Source: Oidiodendron maius Zn (lineage: Eukaryota; Ascomycota; Leotiomycetes; Myxotrichaceae). From it: a stretch of DNA of 64,000 nt. A program made the position numbers and the translations under genes. Positions 53,418 to 64,000 of the stretch are shown one piece after another; positions within the stretch are counted from its first letter, which is position 1, and each line of letters starts with the position of its first letter. The notes under the pieces were generated by a model. It was not told the DNA's origin and did not search any database. It saw nothing but the letters and a program-made list of their open reading frames with translations. The DNA lies in contig KN832870.1 in assembly GCA_000827325.1 (NCBI GenBank), forward strand, positions 4,774,001-4,838,000, in the 5' to 3' direction.

Positions 53418-55660
53418 GATTTCGAAGAATGATTATTTCTAGGAGACAGTAAGAACACAAGGAAAGCAGAACAGATTGAACATTAGGGCCGTGAGGGTTT
53501 GGAACCGAGCTATATAATGTCGGAGGAGAAGCCCGCAAAATGATGTGACCTAACCACCCAGGAATAGTTGAGAGCTAGAGCATGGCTGTTCCGTATGTCT
53601 TCATCCACCATGATCAGAATTATAAATCTTCGGATCCTTCTCTTTAGTAACCCACCATGTAAACCGTGCTTAGATAAAATGGCTCACAGCACTCTAAATG
53701 TAAATAATTTCGGATTAGCTTACCATTTAACATATAGGTATAACTTGAACGCATATAACTGGCGCTTACATTATCAACTAAAACTATGACAGCTAGGGAC
53801 CAATGACCAAGGGAGGACTAGTAGATCTGGAATTAAAACGTTTCCGTCTATATAGGGCCTAAGTAAAAGCATGAATCGGCTATTTTTGCCGCCGAACGGA
53901 TTCACGTAAGTGATAGAGAATGCACCTTAAAGGGGCTATATCGCCTCGTTTCTATGTGCGCGAGCCTTCGAATATACGGCTGAAAGATTAGCATGCCGAG
54001 TACACGATAGGCCGTGGGCTGTGTTCCTTCCTTTGGTTGACACATGCCAAATAAATAATATCATCTATTATATTCATATACAGTAGTATATTATTCCTAT
54101 AATCTAAAAATGTTTCTAAGCAGTAAGGATTACAAATGTGGGACGACGAAGATGGCACGCCAATGCGTGCTGAATGAGCTATCTGTGCAGATCCTTTGAG
54201 CCTTCGAGATATAGAGCTAATTTTGATCGGCAGTATTGTGACAAGCTAGTCATAAAGCCTGAGCGCCAGTTACACTTCGTTATCGATATTTCACGCCCTC
54301 AATGGGACGATCTCTATGGTCTGTAACTCCAAACTGAGCATTTTACTCACTCATCTATATCCACAAATCGCTTCCTTTATTAACCAATTATGCATTTGCC
54401 AGCTATCAGCACTGTCTATCTCTAATCTCATCATACTATACATGTCATTAATTTGTGCTCAATTGAAGGAAAGAAAGTCTCAAGCGAGGCTGTATCATGG
54501 AACCAGACAAGAAACTGCGCTCTCGTTGCAACGGAGCCCCGTATGACGGCAGGCAGCGAGGGAATCTCACTTATCAGAAACTGTAACCGTAATATTTAAT
54601 AAAGAGGCTTGTTAAGCGGGTGTGTGTCCGGGCATAAATAGCCCACTGGGCGAACCATTATGCTGAACATGGGCAGACACTTGGATGCTGCCAATTTGTT
54701 TTTGCCGGAGCTATATCAAAGGATCAGTCTTTAGATCCCGATTGACGGCGCCGCTGGATACCGTCGACATGATACACGCCATTAAATGTCCTTGACCATG
54801 AAGACAATTATTCGGCCATGACCACTCACCAGCACTAATCTTCAAAGCGCGAAGTACGCCTCTTGAACCAAGATGGAAAAAAAATGGGTTGAAGCCCTGA
54901 GATCCTTGTCCTGGATCACGACGTCTGTGTGTAAAGGTATAGGGCTCCAGAATATGTATGGTATTATATGTCTTCTATATATAGATAGTGCAAAACGATA
55001 TTCTTTACTTAAATTAAATTATCGAAGTCGAATGAGGCTCTCCAAACTTCGAATTACTTGCCGACAGGGATAAATTCCCGAGAGCTGGTTTGGCAGTATG
55101 CATTTGGAATGAACGCCTGTGAATCGTGATAGAGCCCCTTGACACTTTGACGAGTCCTCTTCAGCAATATCTGCAGAGTAGTTCAGATACGGCTTCCTTT
55201 TGCGGATAAAATAATGCATTACGGAATGAGTCTTGTTAACGTGAACTTCGCCTGCCTTACTTTGTCTCGGCCGTCGATGGTCGCGGGCTTGCGGGGTAAG
55301 ACTGGCGATACCAATAAGCCTTCTAAGATCTTATAATACGCCCAGCCTTTACGGTACGTAAGATCTTACATTATGCAAATTACAGCCTCTCAACTTCAAG
55401 TTTGGAAGTGTATGCCCTGAGGTCACGTTCCCGCCAATCGAAGAATCACGCAATGTCCATCGCCTGTTTCGCAACTTTATACAATATTTATTTCTAAGCT
55501 TATATTTCAAAGCAGATACTTCAACCGAGGCAGTAGGTTAGTATATTTATATGCTCCATGTTTCTTTCTTACCCCACTCCTATTGTGTTTGATATTGTCA
55601 TAATTCTGTTCTCTGCATCTCTACATATCTATCTCGTTCCTCATCGGCGTTTTGACCGAC
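53418..55660. other. AT-rich gene desert
   Basis: 2.2 kb with low GC and no supported gene. TA-rich runs occur around 54060-54110. Near the right end a 10-bp palindrome is repeated (listed separately). This composition is what RIP-mutated repeats leave in ascomycetes, but I cannot identify a parent element or clean ends. Confidence 0.5.
55324..55368. promoter_or_regulatory. Pair of perfect palindromes TAAGATCTTA
   Basis: The 10-bp palindrome taagatctta occurs at 55324-55333 and 55359-55368, centres 35 bp apart, about 300 bases before the AsaB-like start. It may be a dimeric regulator site; the spacing is about three to three and a half helical turns. Function is inferred. Confidence 0.35.
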
Positions 55661-56756
55661 ATGGCATCCATTACCCAAAATCAAGGAACGGCTCCTCATC
55701 TATTATCATCCATTGGTAACAATATTTCCGTAACTGAATCCACCTCTCAAACCCTGCAAGTATCCAAAAGCCGCGATGTCACCGCTACTTTCAACTACTT
55801 CAAAGAAGCGGCCGATGGGTCTCCCCCTGCCCCAAATATTGCGAACCAGCCAACCAGCTACGTCCGCGAGTATCTTCATCGGCAAAAGGTTGTTCATGAT
55901 ATCCGTGGAACGGAAGAACAGTACACACTAGACTCCACTGGGTTCCAAATCTACAAGCATGAGAGCGCGGAGAAGGATTTTGTAGATGACGAACAAATCA
56001 AGAGGGTTTATTATCCCGAGACCGAAGAACTCTTGAAAAAGGCGTAAGTCTTGTAATATTCCACTATCCACATCATCTAATAGTCAATCCAGCACTGGTG
56101 CTTCAAAGGTCTTGATCTTTGACCACACCATCCGCCGCCAGGAATCTGACCCGCGAAACAAGCCTGCTGCCCCTGCACAACCAGTAGACTCTAACGCGCC
56201 AGTCACACTCCGTGGCCCTGTGCGAAGCGTTCATATTGATCAATCTTACCAAGCAGGATTCGACCGTGTGGGCTATCATCTTCCCGATGAAGCTGAAACT
56301 CTGCTCAAAGGTCGCGTCCAGATTATCAACGTCTGGCGCCCCATCAAGACGATCCTGAGAGACCCCTTGGCCGTAATCTCTGCAAACACGGTGGAGGAAG
56401 ACGACCTTGTACCAATCAAACTCATCTATCCTAACCGTGTAGGAGAGACATTTTCGGTAAGACCGGAAAAAGAAGGCCGGACTGATGGCGGACACAGATG
56501 GAACTACTTGTTCAAGCAGGCGCCGAATGAGGTTACACTGATAAAGTGCTTTGATTCTAAGACTGATGGACGCGCAAGGAGGGTGCCGCACAGTTCGTTT
56601 ATCGATCAGGAGTTTGAAGACGAAGCTCCGAGGGAGAGTATCGAAGTCCGAGCCTTAGTCTTCCATCCCGATGATACCAATGGAGAACAGCAAAGTGAAG
56701 ACGAATACTGTACGTTACAAGGTGAGATAGTAGGACTGATGCTTCCAAGTAGATAG
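55661..56756 (+). CDS. AsaB/CmcJ-like hydroxylase/desaturase family protein
   Basis: Exons are 55661-56043 and 56093-56756 (348 aa); the join gives ELLKKATGASKVLIFDHTIRR. ATG 55661 starts MASITQNQG. Family blocks are DVTATFNYF, the motif LIFDHTIRRQ, VHIDQSYQAGFDRV, then INVWRPIKTILRDPLAVISA and GGHRWNYLFKQAPNEVTLIKCFDS. This is the signature of the family annotated as AsaB hydroxylase/desaturase, GA4-desaturase-like or CmcJ-like in fungi. His/Asp in FDHTIRR and VHIDQS are candidate iron ligands of a 2-oxoglutarate-type fold. AsaB members act in secondary metabolism. No synthase gene is within the window, so the pathway is open. Confidence 0.85.
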
Positions 56757-57434
56757 TATCTTGTTTGAGCCACTCTTGAGAAGTAGCCCAAAGTCCATTC
56801 ATTATTGATATTCTCATAATTTTAGCAGAGGAAATCAACAGTTATATAGCTGTGGAGTGTCCTGCATGGCTAATTCAAGGCTTGAGAATGCGTTTTGCGA
56901 ATGTCTATATCTTTTTAATACCGTGAAAAATGTGTCTGTGCAACCCTTGATATTCATGATAGGACATATTGACTAGGAAAATGTCTAGGTCACTTGCAAC
57001 CCATGTTAAATGAGTCGAGAAGATGATGTTTGCTGTTTTCTACCATTTTAGTAGCTCTCCCTCGCTTAGACTCGCGTAGACTCGCCAGAGCATCTTAAGC
57101 GAGATAGGGGAAGGAGAACATGACATTGAGAAACAACCTCGTTCATTGCCTCATTCACTTAACGAAGGTGAAAACCGCTGAATAAAATGAGCATGTGTCA
57201 GTCTAATTATTTCAACACCTAGCGGGAAAATCTCGGCTAATGTATCAGCGTCCTACTAGACGGAAGCATGACAGGACTCGTCATGTCGAGAACGCGTCAG
57301 TTCCCTCCAACGCTTCTCTCACACCTTGACCTTCTTGATATCAAAACAGATCCAAGATCAAGATCGAAAACAGCAACCACCTCCATCAAACAAGTAACAA
57401 CAACAACTAAATATCACACTGGGCAACAACCAAG
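56757..57434. other. Intergenic region
   Basis: 680 bases, no gene recognised. A short direct repeat of ctcgcttagactcgcgtagactcgcc lies near 57061-57086 (unit agactcgc). Confidence 0.45.
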
Positions 57435-58284
57435 ATGGAAAAGCTTCTCCTTGGAGCTAACGAGATCCCCTCGGTCCTCTATCGAGTTCAACATAAGTGG
57501 TACTATGTTCCACCATGTGCCTCTGTTAACAAAGGGATCTACGCCTTGAAGATTGATGCCAAGGAGCCTTCCACCTTGAATAAGCTCGTCGCTGAGGTTA
57601 ACAACCACTTGAGTCTGTGCCACCCCCCGATCTGCAGCTTCCCGGCCCTCTGGATCTCACCTTTCATCTCCGTGTTCTCACGGCGAGAAGACGCCGAAGA
57701 GTCTCTCAGGTCTCGGAGAGGAAAGCCTGGGGATGGTATGTGGACAGTGTTTGAGCTCTCGGGTGAAGATATCGCTGCAAAGGAATGCAAGGTCATACGT
57801 CTGAGTGATGTCAAGGGCTCTGAAACACGTCTCGCGAGCGAGTTCTTGATTTGGCGTTACATACCCGAGGAGGCAATCTTGAGAAGCTATGCCTGGACCA
57901 ATGATCCAAGCAAGTGACCCGTCCAAGTAAATCGCGGGGGGAAGAGCTGACAGTTACATAGTTCCAACCCTCAGCGACGAGGATGAGGAGGTAGAGAAGC
58001 CTGTGAGTCCCGGCTCTACCCACAACAACCAAGATCAGCATAGCGCTGACGTTGGTGAAAGCCAACTCCCTGAAGGCTACTACAGCATTTCAGACGTGCT
58101 TGATCATTCGCCTCAGAAAGCTGGCATTGAAAACGCTAAGTGGTATAAAATTCGCTGGAAGGAAAATGGTAAAATCGATTGGATTCTGCCCGAGGACCTC
58201 ACGGCTGTGGCTATTGAGATATACTGGGAGAACAAAATAACAAGGAGAGTCAAACGCAGGGCCTCTAAACTTGAGCTTAATTGA
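57435..58284 (+). CDS. DUF7587/ADP-ribosyltransferase-like domain protein with chromo-like C-terminus
   Basis: Exons are 57435-57909 and 57962-58284 (265 aa), joined by a GC-AG intron: donor GCAAGT, branch GCTGAC, acceptor ACATAG. A GT donor one base later leads to a stop. The joint reads WTNDPIPTLSDEDEE. The N-terminal domain has PSVLYRVQHKWYY, then LWISPFISVFSRREDAEES, and ASEFLIWRYIPEEAIL. That order (Arg, then Ser-x-x-x-Ser, then Glu before an IP step) resembles the fungal DUF7587 group and, more loosely, the R-S-E pattern of ADP-ribosyltransferase folds. The last 80 residues, YYSISDVLDHSPQ and WYKIRWKENGKIDWILPEDL, look like a weak chromodomain. Function is unknown; both domain calls are from pattern memory. 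Confidence 0.5.
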
Positions 58285-58601
58285 GTGTCATACCTCGTAC
58301 ACTGGTTCGCACCGCAGAGACGAGTCCGGAGAAAGCTGGCTTTGCAAATTGCTGATAGCTACGGATACACAATAATACCGAATCAGAATGTCCTTGCATC
58401 CTCACAACTTCGTGATTTCGGCCATTCATGGTGGTGCATCTGTCTCTGAGGATCATTCAAGAATCGTTCTTGCTGAAGTCACCATCATGCCGTGTCTGAT
58501 AGGCCTAATGGGAGCTGGCAAGATGTGTAAGCTACATCTCAGTGCATTAGCCGTAAGCAGGCTTTGGATTTGAAGGCTCATCACTTTCTCATGGCCGTAG
58601 G
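58285..58601. other. Convergent intergenic region
   Basis: 317 bases between the stops of the ART-like gene (+) and CSN12 (-). No feature recognised. Confidence 0.5.
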
Positions 58602-60384
58602 TCATCCGCCACTTCCCACTGGTCGTGCAACCCCACTTAAATTGATCACCCCTCCCATGCCTCCTTTCCTTTCTCCTCTGACCCAACCTGGTACTTCCGA
58701 ATGCCTTCCCTCGCTCTCAGCCCTGTCTTTTATTGCCTCCCAGACGGTGGGAAATCCCGCATTCAGCGGTCCACCTCTCTGCTTAGAGCCTAGTATTGCA
58801 AATTTTCCTTGCCCGTGACTTATGAATCCGTGTAATAAACCTTGCTGCACAAGACTAGCAACAATAGCTTCAACCTGGACTAAATCTGGCATCATATTCC
58901 CAAACACAACACCTTGATGTGCAACAAGTTTCTTTCTACCTTCAGGGGGAGGTGCTAGATCCGGAGCCTTCATAAACATCGCGTTCATATGCATCCTTCC
59001 GGACTGCATTTGTGTTGACTTGACCGGTTTTTGCCATCCTTCTAATGCTTTTTGGCAATATTCCGCAGCTGCAGTAAGGTCTATCAGATCTAATGTTGGC
59101 GCTTTGCGAGTGTTGGGGTCGGTTGGAAATTGGTAAGTCAGCAAGAAGACTCGACGCGCAAGAGAGCGCCAGACCAGGATTTCGCATCTATGAAGCAATG
59201 GGAGAAGTATGCCTTTCTTGAAGAACCACTGTTCATTTCCAGATTCAGGACCTAAAGCGCGCTTGAAAGCAACGAGATCCCCTCTTCGAATGGCTTTTGT
59301 AACGGGAGCAAACTTTTCGAGAACTCCGGAGGCTTCGGGACGCGATAAGATAACAGGGGAAGGGAAGCGGCCGAGAATCATGTTTGCAGAAATGAGATAA
59401 ATGAGAATCAGTCGTCTTTGATTTATGCATCTAGAATGGCACTGAGAGTAAGCGGATTCTAAACAGAGCTGAGATCGGTAGTAGTGTCCGTTTGAGAAGA
59501 GAAACCGGCCGAGGTAATAGAGATACGTAACTCGCTGGCTGGCGGGATAAAGTGCTAGCGGAGGCGAGTGCTGCGATATATTAGTAAAAAGTTGGTTGGC
59601 CAGGCGTGTCTTCCTGCACTATCTGATGGTTAGACTAAATTCTTTCATTGTCTGGCACGTGAGAGATACCTGGAAGAGCAGTTTTAAGACCAAGTTGGCA
59701 AATGAGTATATTCCAATTTTCTTCCCTTCGGGCTTACCATCCTTTCCAATACCATTACGATTTAAACTTCTTTCAGTGAGGCACATCGTGAACGCCCTCT
59801 GTATCGACTCTGCTGTTCCTTCTACTAAAGATTTCTGGCTTTCGCCTTGATCTACATTGGCGACTTTGCGAAGTCGACTTGTTAAGTCCGGCCGCTTATC
59901 AAGGGTCATAGCTAGCTTCGCCAAGCTAAAACACAATTGTATAGTCGCGGGTAGTATGATAATGCCATACTGGGCATGCGACAATGCGGTGATGCAAGCA
60001 CTAGGAAAGTTAGTTGGCGACTTGAGCAAAATGGAGATTGGGACCCGACTTTGCTAGCCCACTCAACTGAGAATGCGTCTCTAGGAGGTCGTCGAAGTTT
60101 ACATCTCTCCAATACTCCAAATACTCCTTTATGAAAGCCAGGAATCCCGGCCATACATCCCCTTCATCAACCCTGGTGTCGTCGTTCTCAGGGAGGAGTT
60201 TCGTGATGTGCCGCTCGAGGACATTGCTATCGCGATATGATGTCTTCAGCTCCTGGCTCAATCGCAGGAAATTGTCTGGTAATTGTGGATCTGGCTCGAC
60301 TCTAAGGTAGAACTGTAGCTCAACAGAGTTCTTCGCGCGTAGGAGTTCCAGGATTGACTGGAGATACTCGTTGACGATAGACAT
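58602..60384 (-). CDS. CSN12: PCI-domain protein CSN12 (COP9 signalosome-associated; PCID2/Thp1-like)
   Basis: Exons are 60384-60050, 60000-59670 and 59618-58602 (560 aa), phases consistent. The joins give LSGLANACITALSHAQYG and LKLLFQCRKTRLANQLF. The TPR-like part holds SPPLALYPASQRVTYLYYLGRF and QLCLESAYSQCH. The PCI domain holds RRLILIYLISANMILGRFP, FAPVTKAIRRGDLVAFKRAL and LVQVEAIVASLVQQGLLHGF. These are the usual CSN12 landmarks. The first intron uses a poor donor (GTCGGG), chosen because only that phase yields the conserved N-A-C-I-T-A-L join and because CCAACTAAC-TTTCCTAG is a perfect intron end. Csn12 partners Thp3 or the signalosome, linking transcription and mRNA processing. Confidence 0.9.
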
Positions 60385-61106
60385 GGTTGTGTATACGGCT
60401 TCACGGTTCTAGGAGATTCGACTTCGGAGAAGATCAGTAGGGAAGTGGACTATTCTGTATTCCATGGTAGATTCAAATGCAAATACAGTGTTGGGGCAGA
60501 AGATAGGACAATATAGCTGAAGACCAAGCCGACATTACGGGATTATTTACTATCGCGGTTCGCAGCCTTCCTCTCCATATTGCCTTGGCTGAGTCAGCAT
60601 AAACCCCCCCACAAGACCTTCCCGCAAGCCCACCCGCCATGCTTCTTCAACCCCTTTTCGCAGACTTGTTATGCGTAATTATTGCTGCGTATATCTCTTC
60701 CCATCCTCTTGCATAGCAAATAAATGAGAGCTTAGTTATTTCTGCATAGCCCGTAGTTTCATTCTTGTGGCGAACGTATGTCGAAGATATGTTTGGTCCA
60801 AACAGAATACAGAGCATTTCGTCAAGTCGAGATGTACACGGAGAGAGCTGCGACAACACTGTCACCACGGTTTCCTCGAGATATTTGTTGCATTCGAGGT
60901 CGTTGTTTTGCAGCAAGACTTTGTACCTGGATACAATACATATTGCGATTGAGCTAAGGCACCTGTACTCCGACCCCGCCCTGTTTTGCTACATCGTATG
61001 CACACCCATGCTTATGATAAAAAAATTTTTTCAAGGAGCACGGTTCCGTTCTAACTAGTAGTGAAGTCAGTTCCCAATGCGTATTTGTACTGCAGAATGA
61101 TTTGGT
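60385..61106. promoter_or_regulatory. Divergent intergenic region, CSN12 / HET gene
   Basis: 720 bases between outward-facing starts. Short frames on both strands have no recognisable domain. Confidence 0.45.
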
Positions 61107-63439
61107 ATGGCGTCCATCCAACTCTGTGAGCCTTGCAGTAGAATTTCTATTAAAGAGACGCTTCAAGATCTATTTTCCAAGTTGAAAAATCCCGACTCAA
61201 CACTAGTGGGCGGTCAGCAAGAAAGCCAACAGAAAACGTGGCATTCAAACCTCCCTGCTATTTTTGAGTCTTCCGTAAAATGTGGGCTTTGTAAGTTGAT
61301 ATTGGAGGGGTTACGGGAAGGCCGTCGGCAGCTCGTGGAAGAAACGAGATTCTCAGAAGACTGGGCCGAGACGCCGAAAGACTTTGAGGACGATATCTTG
61401 ACCATCCCTTACTACTCGAATGCTACACCGGATGTGAAGATTTTGGCTTGGTCTGCAGATTCTTTTGAAAAGGAGAATATGATGAGTGCGATTCAGGATG
61501 TCGAGAACAGGCTGAGGGCACATGCTATAATTCGCGTCACCTGCAGTGGAGGCGTTGAGAAGGTCTTTTCTTGGGACGGATATAACGAAATAAACTGCGA
61601 GCTGCGTATCTCTTCTAAGAACGGTAATAAAGTTTGTCCAAGTTCAATGGAATCGTCATTAATATTCAGACAGGTGAATTTGGTACTCATGCTGATATTG
61701 ACCCAACTGTCTCTGAAGATCCAAGCTCGATTGAGGTTATTAATCAGCTCAAATTTTGGATCTCACAGTGTTCCACTGGTCATGAGAAATGCAATAAATA
61801 CATACATGGCCCTGAAAATTTACCTACTCGTCTTCTCAACGTTGGTGCTCCAGGTTCAGATCTCATTCATCTCGAAGATTCCGGCGAGAATCCGCAGATT
61901 GATCAACGATACGTGGCTTTGAGCCACTGCTGGGGAACCAGTCAAACCTTTATTACGAGCAGAGAAAATCTTAAGGAATGTAGGCAGGGAATTCTTATCA
62001 GTCAGTTACCACAGACACACCAGGATGTTATAAGGGTAACAAGAGCGCTTGGATTGCAATACATATGGATTGACTCTTTATGTATCGTTCAAGATGATAC
62101 CCAGGACTGGATGCATGAGGCCGCAAGAATGGCATCAGTATACAGAGATGCATATATTGTTATTGGTGCATCGAATGCAAGCTCAGACTCTGAAGGATTT
62201 CTGGGTAAAAGAGTAAGCAAGGTTGCCAATGTTGGTGACAAGTTACGAGTCTCATTATTGCCTCCCGAAGCCCAAAGATTAACCAAGATATCTGAACCAG
62301 TTAAGTCGGAACCGCTTAGCTCCAGGGCATGGACTCTGCAAGAGAGGTACCTTCCTCGCAGGATGATCTCGTACGGCAAGGATAAAATATTTTGGGAGTG
62401 TTCTGAAATGGCGGCATCAGAAGATGGGGATTGCATACCACGAGAAGGTGATCGCTTAGATCTTATAGCCAAAACAGCCGGAATCGAAATGTCCATATGT
62501 AAGATTACAGGACGCTCTCCTGGAGAAATCACGGATACAAATTACTTTGATTGGTACGAGACAGTTAAAGCCTATACTAGGCGTGGTATCACCAAGCCAG
62601 TTGATCGACTTCCTGCTCTAGCTGGTCTGGCCAAAGCACTTGCTGAGAGAACTGGCGACGAATACTTGGCTGGAATTTGGAAGAAGGGACTAATCGAGGG
62701 TCTGCTTTGGTACGGAGAAGATCATCTTCTTCTTACACCGACCTACCGTGCACCTTCATGGTCATGGGCATCGGTGGACGGTTTTATCAACTTCACTCTT
62801 TATAACTTCTATGGCAGGTGTCAATGGAAGTATATGATGGCGAACTTCGAGTTCACAGCAACTTGTATAGAGTCTGTTATTAAGCCCACGGGACAGGATC
62901 AGTATGGCAGCATCAAGAGTGGATGGGTCCAATTAAAGGCACCATTATTTCCTATAACCTCTGTCAAAAGCTGGAACAAAGTTTCCTATCGCTCCCCAGG
63001 GATTATGATGGATCCTTTGAGATCGCCTGTATGTGACAAGATAATTGAGACTGAGATTCGGTACAATGGAAAAAGCGAAAAGTTGTGGCTAGATGGAGCC
63101 TTTGATGTAGAGGGCACTAAAACGAGAGAAGCGAGACTCTTCGTACTGCTTCTGGCGAGGTTGCCTGATCCAGAAAGCTCCAGTGGATATTACTTAGATA
63201 TTCGGTTTGGTCTTATCTTGGAAGCATTGGCCACGAACGATGAGTATAAGCGGGTTGGAATAATCGACGGTACTGTGAAAGTACGCAAGACAAGTATTGC
63301 TTCGAAGCTTTTAGGGAAGTTACACTTAGACCCCCATTTACATAAAGTAAAAGAGGTCGAGGGAGATGACGAGATACCAAACCTCTTGGGACCGGACCCC
63401 TATGAAGGGTTGGAGCAGAAGATAGTTAAAATAGTGTAG
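61107..63439 (+). CDS. HET-domain (heterokaryon incompatibility) protein
   Basis: Exons are 61107-61623 and 61674-63439 (760 aa). A 50-nt intron (GTAATA to ACAG) joins SSKNGEFGTHADID. The two halves lie in different frames, so the intron is required. The N-terminal part has a Cys pair module (LCEPCSRISI, then KCGLCKLI), common before HET domains. The HET domain runs from about residue 255 to 410: YVALSHCWG, YIWIDSLCIVQDDTQDWMHEAARMASVYRDAYIVIGAS and the closing SSRAWTLQERYLPRRMISYG. The C-terminal region contains RAPSWSWASVDG, another usual block. HET proteins trigger cell death or nonself reactions after hyphal fusion, or act in fungal immunity-like signalling. No NACHT or Patatin partner lies next to it. 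Confidence 0.92.
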
Positions 63440-63529
63440 ATTGATCATAGAGATGCTTATATCCTAAGACTTTACAATCACTAGAGCTCCAGATTGAAAT
63501 GAGACCACTATTAGAGGCACAATATTGCT

Positions 63530-64000
63530 TTATAGCAGAGGCTCCAAAGCCTTCGCGGACTCTATAACGCTTTGCTTAAATGGAATCCACTTGAGACCAA
63601 TAGCAATCTCTGCCTTCTTACCAGAAGGTCTAGCAGATTCTGGAAGATAGTCCACGTCGACAACCTCACCAGTCTCTTTATCATATCCAACATAGCCCTC
63701 TCCAGGAGTACCAACTATAATCTTCTCGGCAAACTTGGTTCCTCTGTACTCGTAGCGCAGAATATCCGCAATTCCTTGTGGTGGTCCAAAGGACGAGGCA
63801 GCGATGTATCTCTCGCCATTGGCCACGTCAGGATGCTCATACACCCAAATATGCACTGTCGCAACGTCTCTGACATCAACGTAAGAGCCGCTACCAATCT
63901 TGAGAGGGATTCCAGACGCAGCTCCAGAGAGGATGTCATATATTGGTTTCAAAGTCTCGTTGAGGCCTGATCCAGAAGATGGGAGGTTGATTGGTGGCCC
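63530..64000 (-). CDS. GRE2/dihydroflavonol-reductase-like extended SDR, C-terminal part
   Basis: The frame is open to the window edge; the gene starts beyond 64000, and the stop lies at 63530. The part present begins GPPINLPSSGSGLNETLKP and includes GSGSYVDVRDVATVHIWVYEHP, NGERYIAASSFGPPQGIADILR and GEGYVGYDKETGEVVD. The VDVRDVA-H block and the NGERYI block are the substrate-domain marks of GRE2-like NADPH-dependent ketone/aldehyde reductases. The Rossmann motif and catalytic Tyr-Lys are outside the window, so activity cannot be judged. It converges on the HET gene, 90 bases from its stop. Confidence 0.82.
   Translation of the reverse strand, partial: GPPINLPSSGSGLNETLKPIYDILSGAASGIPLKIGSGSYVDVRDVATVHIWVYEHPDVANGERYIAASSFGPPQGIADILRYEYRGTKFAEKIIVGTPGEGYVGYDKETGEVVDVDYLPESARPSGKKAEIAIGLKWIPFKQSVIESAKALEPLL

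Noticed and set aside
53418-55660. A transposon or LTR remnant in the AT-rich desert
   Set aside because: I found no terminal repeats, target-site duplication or coding remnant; composition alone is not enough to name an element.
57910-57961. Reading the 57435 gene as a broken gene with a premature stop
   Set aside because: A well-formed GC-AG intron with branch and acceptor restores one frame with matching phase, so a functional gene is the simpler reading.
61606-61680. Frameshift in the HET gene
   Set aside because: A 50-nt GT-AG intron (61624-61673) joins the two frames exactly, so no sequencing error or mutation is needed.

Overview
This is a filamentous ascomycete (Pezizomycotina) nuclear fragment. 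Genes are dense and on both strands. Introns are short (about 45-145 nt), GT-AG, with CTAAC-like branch points. Characteristic families include a HET-domain protein, an AsaB-like oxidoreductase, an UNC93-like transporter and a class-B flavin monooxygenase. A Leotiomycetes-type genome is plausible, but this was not tested. I assigned 28 protein genes, two of them cut by the window edges. For most I worked out exon joins by hand and checked that the exon lengths sum to a whole number of codons. I saw no tRNA, rRNA, CRISPR or intact mobile element.

Layout. 0-13.5 kb: the end of a TatD-family nuclease, a Myb/SANT-like protein followed by a minisatellite, an Lsh/DDM1/Irc5-type SNF2 remodeller, the endocytic EF-hand protein END3, a 645-aa protein of unknown function and a dual-specificity-phosphatase-like protein. 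14-23 kb is a metabolic/lipid block: SPO7 (regulator of the lipin phosphatase) diverges from a CLD1-like mitochondrial hydrolase, followed by an FSP1/AIFM2-like oxidoreductase. Next comes a divergent pair, a triosephosphate-isomerase paralogue and an RpiB-type isomerase, which matches the two isomerases of erythritol/erythrulose catabolism. 23-26.3 kb is an apparently gene-free upstream region of an UNC93-like transporter. 28.8-44 kb: an unknown Lys-rich protein, calcium sensor NCS-1 (with a long open reading frame inside its first intron), MED4, a TM9/EMP70 protein, LCP5, a flavin monooxygenase, a histidine-phosphatase-like protein and GPI8. 47.4-52 kb: the zinc transporter MSC2, ALG1 and an Ubc7-type E2.

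52.5-64 kb looks more accessory. It holds a short-chain dehydrogenase, an AT-rich 2.2-kb desert, an AsaB-like oxidoreductase, a DUF7587/ADP-ribosyltransferase-like protein with a chromo-like tail joined by a GC-AG intron, a HET-domain protein and a GRE2-like reductase. The conserved PCI protein CSN12 sits among them.

Several genes in 35-52 kb act in the ER or Golgi (TM9 sorting, GPI attachment, zinc supply, N-glycan assembly, ERAD ubiquitination). No operon logic applies, but many pairs share short divergent promoters. The observations I rate highest are the 211-codon in-frame cassette inside NCS-1 intron 1, the ART-like/chromo-like fusion, and the divergent erythrulose-phosphate isomerase pair.
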